Part shown: piece by piece, positions 36,941-46,005 of the stretch
Layout of the letters: every line of letters starts with the position of its first letter
Position numbering within the stretch: position 1 is the first letter of the stretch
Assembly (NCBI RefSeq): GCF_937871615.1
Contig: NZ_CALMPA010000013.1
Span: 1-64,000 of the forward strand
DNA from: an uncultured Sphingomonas sp.
Lineage (GTDB): Bacteria; Pseudomonadota; Alphaproteobacteria; Sphingomonadales; Sphingomonadaceae
Direction of reading: 5' to 3'
Length of the DNA: 64,000 bases
Position numbers and translations under genes: made by a program
Notes under the pieces: model-generated
Told to the model about the DNA's origin: nothing
The model's input: the letters and a program-made list of their open reading frames with translations, nothing else
Databases searched by the model: none

Positions 36941-37180
36941 TCAGTTCATGCCCAGCGCCTGACGGTATAGCTCCAGCAGCGCGTCGGCTTCATCGCGCGC
37001 ATGTTTTTCCATCTTGCGCAGGCGGACGATGGCACGGATCGTCTTTCCATCGAAGCCGGTCGACTTGGCTTCAGTATAAACGTCGCGGATGTCGTCGGCG
37101 AACGCTTTCTTCTCCTCCTCCAGCCGCTCGATGCGTTCGATGAACTGGCGCAGCTGCTCGGCGGAAACATTGTCGGTCAT
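36941..37180 (-). CDS. gapR: GapR family nucleoid-associated protein (DUF2312)
   Basis: 79 residues, almost entirely helical and charged: [35 protein letters not shown], and [19 protein letters not shown]. These match GapR of Caulobacter, which binds overtwisted AT-rich DNA ahead of replication and transcription complexes. Stand-alone gene, preceded by the terminator of the upstream amidohydrolase. Confidence 0.9.
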   Translation of the reverse strand: MTDNVSAEQLRQFIERIERLEEEKKAFADDIRDVYTEAKSTGFDGKTIRAIVRLRKMEKHARDEADALLELYRQALGMN

Positions 37181-37267
37181 GAATCACTCCAGTCGGAAAA
37201 TCGCCCCGCGATAAGGGGCAAAACCGCCGAGGACAACGCCGGTGCGGCCACGGGAGCGACGTGCCGC

Positions 37268-37320
37268 AAAAAGCGCCGCCCGGAGTACCCCGCTGGCGGA
37301 CCAGCAGGGCATTCCGGGCG
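37268..37320 (-). terminator. Terminator of the amidohydrolase gene
   Basis: Minus strand: a long imperfect stem of about 20 pairs (CGCCCGGAATGCCC... pairing with ...TACTCCGGGCG) ends in GCGCTTTTTGC. It lies 33 bases after the stop of the gene at 37353. Confidence 0.75.
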
Positions 37321-37352
37321 ACAGCCTTCGAGGTCAGAAGCCGATCACGGCC

Positions 37353-38660
37353 TTACTGCGCGGCGCGCGCGACCACGCCGTGGTGCATCACGAACGCGAC
37401 CTTCTCCAGCCGCGTCACATCCTCCAGCGGCGACCCGCTGACCGCGATGATGTCCGCGCGCTTGCCCGGCGTGATCGCGCCAATGTCGTCGCGGCCGAGC
37501 GCGTCGGCGGCGGAGACGGTGGCGGCACGGATCGCGGCGGCGGGAGTCATCCCCGCCTTCACCAGCAGCGCGAATTCCTGCGCGTTTTCGCCATGTTTCG
37601 ATACGCCGGTATCGGTGCCGAACGCGATCTTCACGCCGGCGGCGATCGCCTTGCTGTGGCTTGTCATCGCGGACGCGGCGGCGGCTTCGGCCTTCGGGAT
37701 CGTATTCGCCGGCAGCGCGCCCGCGCGCGCCTGCGCCAGCGCGGTGATCGGCGCGATCATCGTCGGCACGAGATAGGTGCCCCTGGCCTTGAACAGCCGG
37801 ATCGCTTCATCATCGAGGAAGGTGCCATGGTCGATCGTGTCGACCCCGGCCTCGATCGCCGCCTTGGTGCCTTCCACCGCATGGCTGTGCGCGGCGACCT
37901 TGCGGCCAAAGCTATGCGCGGTGTCGATCAGCGCGCGCATCTCCTCCGGGGTCATCGCGCGGCCAAGGCCGCCCGCGACGTTCGAGAGCACGCCGCCCGT
38001 CGCCGCGAACTTGATGACCTGCGCCCCGAGGCCGACCTGCGCGCGCACCGCGCGGCGGCAATCATCCGGCCCGTCACAGGTGTTGATCTGATGCTCGTGC
38101 ACCGCATCGGACCATTCCTCGGCAAGCCCGTTGCTGCCATCGCCATGGCCGCCGGTGATCGAGACCATCTGCCCGGCATTGACGATCGACGGGCCTTCGA
38201 CATCGCCGCGCTCGATCGCGTCGCGCAGGGCGCGAACGCCGCGCGGATTGCCGCCGAGATCGCGCACGGTGGTGAAGCCCGCGTTCAGCGTCTTGCGCGC
38301 GTTGAGCTGCGCCTGGATCATGTAATCGGCGTCATCCATCGTCATCGCCATCAGGCGCGACCGCATGGGATCGCCGCCGAAGCCCCACAGATGGACGTGC
38401 ATGTCGATCAGCCCCGGCAGGACGAACTTGTCGTTCAGCTCGATCAGCTCCGCTGTCGCCGGCGGCACAAGGAAACCGTCGCGAACCTCGGCCACCTTGC
38501 CGTCGCGCACGATGATCGTGCTTTTGCCGCGCGGCGCCTGCCCCGGCTGATCGAGCAGCGCGCCCGCGTGGATATAGGTGACCTTCGCCGGGGCGGCGGT
38601 CTGCGCGATGGCCGGCGCGGCGGTGGTGACCGCGAGCGCGATCAGCAGCTTTTTCAACAT
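37353..38660 (-). CDS. Secreted amidohydrolase (imidazolonepropionase/prolidase-like)
   Basis: 435 residues beginning with a signal peptide (MLKKLLIALAVTTAAPAIA). Metal-dependent amidohydrolase fold: LIDMHVHL with His88 and His90, KFAATGGVLS holding the bridging Lys, VAAHSHAVEG and TIDHGTF giving the other His ligands, and the catalytic Asp in FGTDTGVSKHG. This matches the periplasmic Xaa-Arg/Xaa-Pro dipeptidase-type branch, but the substrate is uncertain. Confidence 0.86.
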   Translation of the reverse strand: MLKKLLIALAVTTAAPAIAQTAAPAKVTYIHAGALLDQPGQAPRGKSTIIVRDGKVAEVRDGFLVPPATAELIELNDKFVLPGLIDMHVHLWGFGGDPMRSRLMAMTMDDADYMIQAQLNARKTLNAGFTTVRDLGGNPRGVRALRDAIERGDVEGPSIVNAGQMVSITGGHGDGSNGLAEEWSDAVHEHQINTCDGPDDCRRAVRAQVGLGAQVIKFAATGGVLSNVAGGLGRAMTPEEMRALIDTAHSFGRKVAAHSHAVEGTKAAIEAGVDTIDHGTFLDDEAIRLFKARGTYLVPTMIAPITALAQARAGALPANTIPKAEAAAASAMTSHSKAIAAGVKIAFGTDTGVSKHGENAQEFALLVKAGMTPAAAIRAATVSAADALGRDDIGAITPGKRADIIAVSGSPLEDVTRLEKVAFVMHHGVVARAAQ

Positions 38661-38776
38661 TTCCTCTCAATACTCCCGATCGGGCGGGGCGCTTTTGGCG
38701 CGCCCCTTCGTACCCGAAGCAACGGGGTAGAGGACAGATCGACCGCCGGGCAAGCGATCAGTTCACCCTGGCTTCA

Positions 38777-39097
38777 TCAGGGCGCGTTTTTGGCGACGCT
38801 TTGCGCCATCCGGCGCAATTGTTCGGGGCTGGCTTCCTGCTGGTGGCGCACCTTCCATTCGGCATAGGGCATCCCGTAGATCGCGGTGCGCGCCTGTTCG
38901 CGGCTCAGCCCGCCGGCCTCGCCGACCCAATCCGACAGGCAGTTGCGGCAAAAGCCCGCGAGCCCCATCAGGTCGATATTCTGCGCATCATCGCGATGCC
39001 GCAGGTGGCGCACCAGCCGGCGGAATGCCGCTGCCGCCGCCGCGTCGTCGATCGCGTCGATCGGGTCCATCATCGCTCTCCCGGTTTGATCGGTCAT
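38777..39097 (-). CDS. DUF1244 family protein
   Basis: 106 residues matching the small DUF1244 family: FRRLVRHLRHRDDAQNIDLMGLAGFCRNCLSDW and EWKVRHQQEAS (shown here only in part: key elements RHRDDAQN, FCRNCL). Two Cys in FCRNC are conserved in the family. Function unknown. An internal ATG at 39073 is an alternative start. Divergent from pyk with 43 bases between them. Confidence 0.82.
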   Translation of the reverse strand: MTDQTGRAMMDPIDAIDDAAAAAAFRRLVRHLRHRDDAQNIDLMGLAGFCRNCLSDWVGEAGGLSREQARTAIYGMPYAEWKVRHQQEASPEQLRRMAQSVAKNAP

Positions 39098-39140
39098 GGA
39101 TTGTCTTTAAGGCAGCCGGCTAATCACTACGAGGACCATC

Positions 39141-40607
39141 ATGACAAGAGCGATCAGCCCCCGCAGCCGTAAGGTCCGCGTGCTTGCGACGCTGGGGCCG
39201 GCCAGCAGCACGCCGGCGATGATCGCCGCGCTGTTCGAAGCGGGCGCCGACGCTTTCCGCATCAACATGAGCCATGGCGATCAGGAATCGAAGATTCCGG
39301 TGATCGCGGCGATTCGCGCGCTGGAGAAGAAATACGGCCGCCCGACGACGATCCTCGCCGATCTTCAGGGGCCGAAGCTGCGCGTGGGGCGCTTCACCGG
39401 CGTGCGGGTGATGCTCGAAACCGGCGCGACCTTCGTGCTCGATCGGGAAGACGCGCCGGGCGACACCACGCGCGTCAGGCTGCCGCACGCGGAGATTTTC
39501 GCGGCGATCCAGCCGGGCGCGCGGCTGCTGCTCGATGACGGCAAGCTCGTGCTGCGCGTGGTGGAAAACGATGCCGATCGCATCGTCACCGTGGTGGAGG
39601 TGGGCGGCGCGCTCAGCGACAGCAAGGGGCTGAACGTCCCCGATGTGGTGCTGCCGATGGCGGCGCTGACCGAGAAGGATCGCAGCGATCTCGCCTTCGC
39701 GTGCGAACATGGGGTGGACTGGATCGCGCTGTCCTTCGTCCAGCGGCCGGAGGATCTGGCCGAGGCACGGCGGTTGATCGGCGGCAAGGCGGCATTGCTC
39801 GCCAAGATCGAGAAACCGGCGGCGATCGACCGGCTGGAGGAGATCGTCGAGATGTGCGACGGCGTGATGGTCGCGCGCGGCGACCTCGGCGTCGAGCTGC
39901 CGCCGCAATCGGTGCCGCCGCTGCAGAAGCGCATCGTGGAGGTGTCACGCCGGATGGGCCGCCCGGTGGTGGTGGCGACGCAGATGCTCGAATCGATGAT
40001 TAAATCTCCCTCGCCCACCCGCGCCGAAGTGTCCGATGTCGCCACCGCGATCTACGACGGGGCGGATGCGATCATGCTCTCGGCGGAAAGCGCCGCGGGC
40101 GATTATCCGATCGAGGCGGTGGCGATGATGAACGCGATCGGCGAGGCGGTGGAGCGCGATCCGATGCACGGCGATCGCGTGCATTTCACGGTGATGCGCC
40201 CCGATCCCACCACCGCCGATGCGCTGGCCGAGGCGGCCAAGAATATCGCCCGCACCGTGTCGGCGAAGGCGATCATCTGCTTCACTACCTCCGGTTCCAC
40301 CGCGCGGCGCGTGGCGCGCGAGCGCCCGTCGGTGCCGCTGCTGGTGCTCACGCCGAAGATGGAGACGGCGCGGCGGCTGGGGCTGTTGTGGGGCGTCCAC
40401 GCCGCGCACACCCGCGATGTCGAATCGTTCGAGGAGATGGTCGCCAAATCGAAGCGCATGGCGCTGCGCCACCACATCGCGGCGGCGGGCGACAGCGTGG
40501 TGGTGATGGCGGGCGTGCCGTTCCGCACGCCCGGCTCCACCAACGTGCTCCATGTCGTGCGCATCATCGGCGACGAGTTGAAGAATTACGGCGAGCGCGC
40601 CGAGTAA
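39141..40607 (+). CDS. pyk: Pyruvate kinase
   Basis: Phosphoenolpyruvate plus ADP to pyruvate plus ATP. 488 residues with standard parts: RVLATLGPASS at the N-terminus, FRINMSHGD, ADLQGPKLRVGRF, IALSFVQRPEDL, the catalytic lysine motif LLAKIEKPAAI, GVMVARGDLGVELP and VATQMLESM. The C-terminal regulatory domain follows from about residue 350. In sphingomonads it serves the lower half of the Entner-Doudoroff pathway. The 3' end faces the TonB receptor gene across a strong hairpin. Confidence 0.95.
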   Translation: MTRAISPRSRKVRVLATLGPASSTPAMIAALFEAGADAFRINMSHGDQESKIPVIAAIRALEKKYGRPTTILADLQGPKLRVGRFTGVRVMLETGATFVLDREDAPGDTTRVRLPHAEIFAAIQPGARLLLDDGKLVLRVVENDADRIVTVVEVGGALSDSKGLNVPDVVLPMAALTEKDRSDLAFACEHGVDWIALSFVQRPEDLAEARRLIGGKAALLAKIEKPAAIDRLEEIVEMCDGVMVARGDLGVELPPQSVPPLQKRIVEVSRRMGRPVVVATQMLESMIKSPSPTRAEVSDVATAIYDGADAIMLSAESAAGDYPIEAVAMMNAIGEAVERDPMHGDRVHFTVMRPDPTTADALAEAAKNIARTVSAKAIICFTTSGSTARRVARERPSVPLLVLTPKMETARRLGLLWGVHAAHTRDVESFEEMVAKSKRMALRHHIAAAGDSVVVMAGVPFRTPGSTNVLHVVRIIGDELKNYGERAE

Positions 40608-40611
40608 CGCC

Positions 40612-40652
40612 GGTCGTTCAGCGCCCGGCCCGGTGCCGGGCGCTGAACGACC
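40612..40652. terminator. 17-base-pair hairpin between pyk and the TonB receptor gene
   Basis: A perfect inverted repeat: arms at 40612-40628 and 40636-40652 (GGTCGTTCAGCGCCCGG and its complement) around a seven-base loop. It fills nearly the whole space between the two convergent stops. No T-run flanks it, so termination may be Rho-assisted or based on stem stability for both strands. Confidence 0.75.
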
Positions 40653-40653
40653 G

Positions 40654-42822
40654 CTACGCCCCGAACGTCTTGGTCACGCCGATGAAGATGCCGCGGCGCG
40701 GGCCATATTGCGGCGCGCCCACGCCCACGCCCCTGCCGTCGCGAATCTCGTAAACGTGATCGAACAGGTTGATGACGTCCAGCCGCACGTCGATGTTCGG
40801 CCCGGCGAGATGGTGGCTCGCGGTGAGGTTGAACTGGGCGTAGGGCGTCAGATGCGCGCCGTTCGGCACGATGCTGCCGTCCGCCAGCGCAAGGCTGGTG
40901 CGCAGCCCCGATCCGTACATCATCGACGCGCCGATCGCGGTCCGCGCGAGCGCGCCGTGCTTGATCGAATAGGTGACGCCGGCGGAGCCGGTGAAGGTCT
41001 GATCGTGATCGAGGAAGATATAGTGATTGGCGATATAGGCCAGTTCATCCGGATCGAACGCGAACTGGCTGGAAACGATGCCGCGCCCCTTGGCGCGCGC
41101 CACCGCGAAATTGGCGTAGGCGTTCCACCCGCCGCGCGAATAGGCCATGTTCGCCTCCACCCCGCCGATCCGCCCTTGCGCATAGTTGAACGGGGTGAGG
41201 ATGATCGGCGCGCCGAACTGGCCTTCGTCGATCAGGTTCTTCGAGATGCGGTAATAAGCGTCGACGCCATAAGTGAGTGAACTGCTCGGCTTCGCCTGAA
41301 AGCCGATGTCGAAATAATGCTGGCGTTCCGAATAGGGCGTGGTGTCCTCAGTCACGATCGGCGCCGCGCTGGTGCCGGCGAACTTGCCGATGCTGGCCGC
41401 GCCGACCAGTTCGAACGGCGGCGGCACGAAATAACGCGCATAGCCGGCATGGATCGTGAGCGTAGAATCCGGCTGCCACACCAGATTGACGCGCGGGCTT
41501 AGCTGATCCTCGGTGCGATAGGCGGCGAAGCGATCGTAGCGGGCGCCATAATTGAGCGTCAGCGTCGGCGTGAGCTTCCACTCGTCCTGAAGATAGGCGC
41601 TGAAGGTCGTCGCGTTGCTGGCGGTATTGTCGGTGATGACGAACGGCTCGCCCGATTGCGCGCCCGCGGCGTCGACCGGGAATACGTGGGTGGAGGTGTC
41701 GCTGGTGCTGTGATCGTGGATGAGCAACAGGCCGCCGCGCAGCGTATGCGCGCTGCCGAGGTGATAGACCGCGTCGATCTGCCCGCCGAGCGCCAGATCC
41801 TGCTTCAGCGCCGCCTGCGCCTGCCCGTTGAACAGCAATTCGCCCAGCACGTCCGGGCGATAGGCGAGCGACGAATAGCGCGCGAACAGCGATGTCTGGA
41901 CCGTCAGCGGCTCGGCATCGTGCAGCCAGCTCAACTGGCCGAAGCCGGTGCGCTCAAGCTGGGTTTCGTCCAGTCGCTCGCTGGGGAAGGCGGACTGGCC
42001 GGCGACTTTCCATGTGCCATCCGGCTGGAGCCCGACGGGATTGGGAATCTGGAACCACTGGTTCGAATAGCCGCCGACGAACGACACGCGATTGCTCTCG
42101 TCGATGATGTGATCGACATAGGCGAACGCCTGATATTGATCGGTATCGTCATGGATCGCGTGCGCGCGACCGTTGACGTTTTCGATCCCCATCGCATCGT
42201 GGCGATAATCGCCGGAGACGAAATAGTTCGTCTGCCCGCTCGATCCGCCATAAGTGAAGCTTGGCTCGTAGGTGTCGCGGCTGCCGCCGTAGAGCGACAC
42301 GGTGCCGCCGTTTTCGAACATCCCGCTTTTGGTGGTGATGTCGATGATTCCCGCACTGCGCAGGCCATATTGCGCGGGCAGCGCGCCGGTCAGCAGATCG
42401 ACCTTGTTGACGAGGCGGGGCGAGAGCGTCTGGCCGAACACCGCCAGCCCTTCGGGCAGCACGGTGCCGTTGATGCGATATTGCAGGCCGTTGTGATCGG
42501 CGCGGACGTGGAACTGGCCGAATCCGTCCTGCACCACGCCCGGCAGTTGCAACAGAATCTGGTTGAACTGCTGATTGTCGCCGCCGGGCAAATCCTTGAT
42601 CGCCGCGCTGTCGACGCCATAGCTGGTCGCGCCGAGGCTCGGCTGGATATGCGCGCGCGCCTCATCGAGCCTGCGCGCGGTGACGACGATATCCGGAGGC
42701 GCGGCATCGCCCGCCTGAGGCGTGCCAGCAGGCGGATTGTCTTCGGCCCGCGCGGGCGCGGCGGCGATGAAGGTGGAGGAAAGAGCGAGAAACGCGATAC
42801 CGGCCAGCAACTTAGGTCGCAT
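40654..42822 (-). CDS. TonB-dependent receptor
   Basis: 722 residues: signal peptide ending APARA, a TonB box-like stretch DIVVTARRLDEARA, a plug domain (LPGVVQDGFGQFHVRAD, LRSAGIIDITTKSG), and a beta-barrel ending in the aromatic outer-membrane signal GVTKTFGA. The ligand is not indicated; no transporter, regulator or sigma factor lies beside it. A small palindrome sits in its leader. Uptake of an organic substrate is as likely as a siderophore. Confidence 0.9.
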   Translation of the reverse strand: MRPKLLAGIAFLALSSTFIAAAPARAEDNPPAGTPQAGDAAPPDIVVTARRLDEARAHIQPSLGATSYGVDSAAIKDLPGGDNQQFNQILLQLPGVVQDGFGQFHVRADHNGLQYRINGTVLPEGLAVFGQTLSPRLVNKVDLLTGALPAQYGLRSAGIIDITTKSGMFENGGTVSLYGGSRDTYEPSFTYGGSSGQTNYFVSGDYRHDAMGIENVNGRAHAIHDDTDQYQAFAYVDHIIDESNRVSFVGGYSNQWFQIPNPVGLQPDGTWKVAGQSAFPSERLDETQLERTGFGQLSWLHDAEPLTVQTSLFARYSSLAYRPDVLGELLFNGQAQAALKQDLALGGQIDAVYHLGSAHTLRGGLLLIHDHSTSDTSTHVFPVDAAGAQSGEPFVITDNTASNATTFSAYLQDEWKLTPTLTLNYGARYDRFAAYRTEDQLSPRVNLVWQPDSTLTIHAGYARYFVPPPFELVGAASIGKFAGTSAAPIVTEDTTPYSERQHYFDIGFQAKPSSSLTYGVDAYYRISKNLIDEGQFGAPIILTPFNYAQGRIGGVEANMAYSRGGWNAYANFAVARAKGRGIVSSQFAFDPDELAYIANHYIFLDHDQTFTGSAGVTYSIKHGALARTAIGASMMYGSGLRTSLALADGSIVPNGAHLTPYAQFNLTASHHLAGPNIDVRLDVINLFDHVYEIRDGRGVGVGAPQYGPRRGIFIGVTKTFGA

Positions 42823-42835
42823 GACAACTCCAAGA

Positions 42836-42846
42836 GATACTGTATC
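42836..42846. promoter_or_regulatory. Palindrome in the TonB receptor leader
   Basis: GATACTGTATC, a perfect five-base-arm palindrome, 14 bases upstream of the receptor start codon and next to its ribosome-binding site (TTGGAG). It could be an operator or chance. Confidence 0.3.
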
Positions 42847-42921
42847 ATTCTCCCGGCAAATTTGGGCTAGGCGCTCTTTCCGGCGGGCGCAAGTCTATTC
42901 GCGCCGCGCGCCGACGGCCCG

Positions 42922-43536
42922 CTAAAGCGCGAAGCCCAGCGCCCTCAGATCGGCGCGCAGCCGTTCCGCATCGGTGAACAGCAGCGCGTGCATACCCACC
43001 GCCGCCGCGCCATCGACATTGGCCTGTCGATCATCGACGAACACCGCGTCCGCCGCGTCGATGCCGAAGCGATCGAGCGAAAGGCGATAGATCGCCGCAT
43101 CCGGCTTCATCAGCCGTTCCTCGCCCGAGACGACGATATCGCGGAAACGATCGAACAGCGCGCGTTCGCGATGCCGGAAGGGCGGGAAGAATTCGTGGCT
43201 GAAATTGGTGATCGCGAACAGCGGCACGCCCGCCGAATCGAGATCGCCGACCAATGCGGGCATCCCCGGCATCGGCCCCGGAATCTGTTCGGAAAAACGT
43301 GGCCCCCAGGCGGCGATCAGCGCGGCATGTTCAGGGAATCGCGCGATAAGCTCCGCCGAGGTGTCGGCGAAATCGCGCCCGCGATCGTGCTGGAAATGCC
43401 ATTCGCGCGTGCAGATATCGCTGAGGAACACGTCAAGCGCCTCATCATCGGGGATGAGGCGCTGATAAAGGATCCGGGGATCCCAATCGTACAGGACGTG
43501 CCCAACGTCGAAGATGACGTTGCGAGGGTTGGGCAT
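42922..43536 (-). CDS. HAD superfamily hydrolase
   Basis: 204 residues of the HAD-IA/YihX-like branch. Nucleophile Asp10 in VIFDVGHVLYDWD, motif II Thr/Ser-region AITNFSHEFF, Lys in EERLMKPDAAIY and the acidic motif FVDDRQANVDGA. The protein may be a phosphatase or dehalogenase-like enzyme; the substrate is unknown. The ATG at 43536 is chosen over a GTG four codons upstream because AAGG lies at the right distance from it. rpmJ is 34 bases upstream on the same strand. Confidence 0.87.
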   Translation of the reverse strand: MPNPRNVIFDVGHVLYDWDPRILYQRLIPDDEALDVFLSDICTREWHFQHDRGRDFADTSAELIARFPEHAALIAAWGPRFSEQIPGPMPGMPALVGDLDSAGVPLFAITNFSHEFFPPFRHRERALFDRFRDIVVSGEERLMKPDAAIYRLSLDRFGIDAADAVFVDDRQANVDGAAAVGMHALLFTDAERLRADLRALGFAL

Positions 43537-43570
43537 GGCAGCCTTCACCCCTTGGCGCGCCGGGGCTGGA

Positions 43571-43696
43571 TCAGCCCTGACGTGCCTTGAAACGACGATT
43601 CGTCTTGTTGATGACGTAGGTGCGGCCGCGACGACGGATCACGCGGTTATCGCGATGCCGGTCCTTGAGCGACTTCAGGCTATTGCGGATCTTCAT
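43571..43696 (-). CDS. rpmJ: 50S ribosomal protein L36, zinc-free form
   Basis: A 41-residue protein translated [18 protein letters not shown], continuing with [19 protein letters not shown] and ending ARQG. This is the long alphaproteobacterial L36, which lacks the four zinc-binding Cys/His of the classical form. It is so short that it is easily missed. A promoter with TTGACT and 17-base spacing lies 45-73 bases upstream, as for rpmB. Confidence 0.93.
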   Translation of the reverse strand: MKIRNSLKSLKDRHRDNRVIRRRGRTYVINKTNRRFKARQG

Positions 43697-43740
43697 GGTG
43701 GATTCGCTTCTTGAATACGGGGTTCTGGTGAAAGGCTGGC

Positions 43741-43769
43741 CGCCTAGTCCCGAGGGCCTTGCAAGTCAA
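43741..43769 (-). promoter_or_regulatory. rpmJ promoter
   Basis: Minus strand TTGACT, 17-base spacer ending GGAC, then TAGGCG. The -35 element matches consensus at five of six positions, and the layout is the same as at rpmB. Confidence 0.55.
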
Positions 43770-43827
43770 GCCGGAGCGCGCGACGAAGCGGGTGCGTTGC
43801 ACTATCGCAAGAACAAGGATTCGGGTC

Positions 43828-44436
43828 ATGCGCAGTTTCGTCGTTGCGATTGCCATCGGGGCGGGGGCGGCCGGCCTTTCGGGCTGCGCGACCACGCCGG
43901 GCTCCTTTCCGGTGCAGGTTTCACGCTATCATTTCGATGCGATGAAATCGCGCGGCACGATCACGGTGGCGCCGCTGCCGGGCGGCACCGTCGCGAGCAT
44001 CGAATATAAGACCTATGCCGCCGCGGTTGAGGCCGAATTGCTGCGCGCGGGCTTCACCAGCCCGCCGCCGGGGACGCCGGGCGAATATCTCGCCACCGTT
44101 TCGTTCAGCCGCGCCGAGCGCCCGCTGCCGCCCAAGCGCTCACCGTTCACCATCGGGATCGGCGGCGGATCGTTCAGCGGCGGGCGCGGCGGCGGGGTCG
44201 GGCTGGGCGGCGGCGTGAGCTTCCCGGTCGGCGGCCAGCGCGATCGGGTGGGGATCGTATCCGAACTGTCCGTCCGCATCCGCCACGGCGCGGACGCGAT
44301 CTGGGAAGGGCAGGCGCAATCGCTGACCGACACCAGCGCGCCCAATGTCGATACGCAGGCGATCGCGGGCCGACTCGCCCGCGCGCTGTTCACGGGGTTC
44401 CCCGGAGAGAGCGGGCGCACTATCGAGGTGAAATGA
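43828..44436 (+). CDS. DUF4136-type lipoprotein
   Basis: 202 residues. Lipoprotein signal peptide with lipobox GLSGC (Cys20). The mature part contains TITVAPLPGG, a YKTYAAAVEAELLRAGF segment and a glycine-rich loop near residue 110, then SVRIRHGADAIWEGQA, a pattern of the DUF4136 family of small outer-membrane lipoproteins. Function unknown. It overlaps the carboxypeptidase gene by four bases (ATGA), so the two are co-translated. The ATG at 43828 is chosen because it gives the lipobox. Confidence 0.8.
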   Translation: MRSFVVAIAIGAGAAGLSGCATTPGSFPVQVSRYHFDAMKSRGTITVAPLPGGTVASIEYKTYAAAVEAELLRAGFTSPPPGTPGEYLATVSFSRAERPLPPKRSPFTIGIGGGSFSGGRGGGVGLGGGVSFPVGGQRDRVGIVSELSVRIRHGADAIWEGQAQSLTDTSAPNVDTQAIAGRLARALFTGFPGESGRTIEVK

Positions 44437-45545
44437 GCCTTACGATCAATTCCGCCTTCGATGGCGGCAACATCCGCGTCATCGGGCAGGACGGTGGCAA
44501 AGTCGATCTGGAGATCGTCAACGATCACCAGTCCGATTTCTATCAATGGTTCTATTTCCGCGTTGCCGGGCTTGGCGGCGGCGAACGCGTGACCTTCCGT
44601 ATCCTGAACGCCGCCGGTTCCGCCTATCCGTTCGGCTGGCCGGGGTATCAGGCGCGCGCCTCGGTCGATCGCGTGGACTGGCGGATGATCCCCACGCGCT
44701 ACGAAAACGGCGTGCTGGAATTCGACTGGAGCGGCGACGCACAGGTCGCGTGGTTCGCCTATTTCGCGCCGTTCACGATGGAGATGCACGCCGATCTGAT
44801 CGCGCGGATCGCGCGCCGCCCCGGTGTCGCGCATCGCGAACTGGGCCTCAGCCTCGATGGCCAGCCGATCGACGCCTTCACGCTCGGCAGCGGGGCGAAG
44901 CAGGTGTGGCTCTATGCCCGCCAGCATCCCGGCGAATCGATGGCCGAATGGTGGATGGATGGCGCGCTCGACTGGCTGACCAGCGATGCGGCGCGCGATC
45001 TGCTGGCGAAGGCGACCGTCCATGTCGTCCCGAACATGAACCCGGATGGCACGCGGCGCGGCCATCTGCGCACCAATGCCGCGGGCGTGAACCTCAACCG
45101 CGAGTGGCATTCCCCCACGCCCGAGCGCAGCCCCGAAGTGCTGTGCGTGCGCAACGCGATGGACGAAACCGGGGTGGATTTCGCGATCGACGTGCATGGC
45201 GACGAGGCGATCGCCGCCAATTTCATCGCCGGGTTCGAGGGCATCCCGTCATGGACCGACGCGCATGGCGAGAAATTCTACGAATATGGGCGCCGGCTCG
45301 CCGCCGCGACGCCCGATTTCCAGACCGAGAAGGGCTATGACAAATCCGCCCCCGGCAAGGCCAATCTGTCGATGTCGACCAATCAGCTCGCCGAGCGATT
45401 CGGCGCGGTATCGGTGACGCTCGAAATGCCGTTCAAGGATCACGCGCCCAATGCGGACCCGGAATTCGGCTGGAGCCCCGAACGATCGCGCCGCCTCGCG
45501 GTCTCCTGTCTGGAGACGCTGGCTGGCATGATCGACGGGATCTGA
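44433..45545 (+). CDS. M14 family zinc carboxypeptidase (cytosolic carboxypeptidase-like)
   Basis: 370 residues. Beta-sandwich N-terminal domain (about 1-120) of the cytosolic carboxypeptidase type, then a zinc peptidase domain: HPGES with His165 and Glu168, NPDG at 203-206, NLNREW at 220-225, His255 in DVHGDE, and the catalytic Glu331 in VTLEMPF. No signal peptide is seen. Relatives remove C-terminal amino acids, including glutamate side chains in eukaryotes; the bacterial target is unknown. It overlaps the lipoprotein gene upstream. Confidence 0.88.
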   Translation: MSLTINSAFDGGNIRVIGQDGGKVDLEIVNDHQSDFYQWFYFRVAGLGGGERVTFRILNAAGSAYPFGWPGYQARASVDRVDWRMIPTRYENGVLEFDWSGDAQVAWFAYFAPFTMEMHADLIARIARRPGVAHRELGLSLDGQPIDAFTLGSGAKQVWLYARQHPGESMAEWWMDGALDWLTSDAARDLLAKATVHVVPNMNPDGTRRGHLRTNAAGVNLNREWHSPTPERSPEVLCVRNAMDETGVDFAIDVHGDEAIAANFIAGFEGIPSWTDAHGEKFYEYGRRLAAATPDFQTEKGYDKSAPGKANLSMSTNQLAERFGAVSVTLEMPFKDHAPNADPEFGWSPERSRRLAVSCLETLAGMIDGI

Positions 45546-45549
45546 CGCG

Positions 45550-46005
45550 GTGGAGCTGCGCGCGGGCGGGCTCGATGATCCGCGCGTCCGCGCGCTGATC
45601 GCGCATCACCTCGCCGAAGCGCGCGGCGCCACGCCCGCCGATAACGCCCATGCGCTCGGCGCGGCGGCGCTCGATCGTCCCGACATCAGTTTTCGGGCGA
45701 TGTGGGAGGGGGAGGAACTGCTCGGCATCGGCGCGCTGCGCCGGCTCGACGCCGACCATGCCGAGATCAAGTCGATGCGCACCGCGCCCGCGCATCTGCG
45801 GCGCGGAGTGGCGCGGGCGATCCTCGCGCATCTGATCGCGCTGGCGCGGGAGCAAGGCTGTACGCGGGTGAGCCTGGAAACCGGCACCGCGCCGATGTTC
45901 CACGCGGCGAACCGGATGTACGAAGCGGTGGGCTTCGCCGATTGCGCGCCCTTCGGCGGTTATCCCGCAAGCCCGCACAACCGTTTCATGACGCTGGCGC
46001 TATAG
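45550..46005 (+). CDS. GNAT family N-acetyltransferase
   Basis: 151 residues, GTG start four bases after the carboxypeptidase stop. The acetyl-CoA loop HLRRGVARAILAHL and the ending ANRMYEAVGFADCAPFGGY match PA4866/YedL-type GNATs. Substrate unknown. Its 3' end overlaps the immunity-protein gene by six bases on the opposite strand. It is the last typical high-GC gene before the low-GC island. Confidence 0.87.
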   Translation: MELRAGGLDDPRVRALIAHHLAEARGATPADNAHALGAAALDRPDISFRAMWEGEELLGIGALRRLDADHAEIKSMRTAPAHLRRGVARAILAHLIALAREQGCTRVSLETGTAPMFHAANRMYEAVGFADCAPFGGYPASPHNRFMTLAL

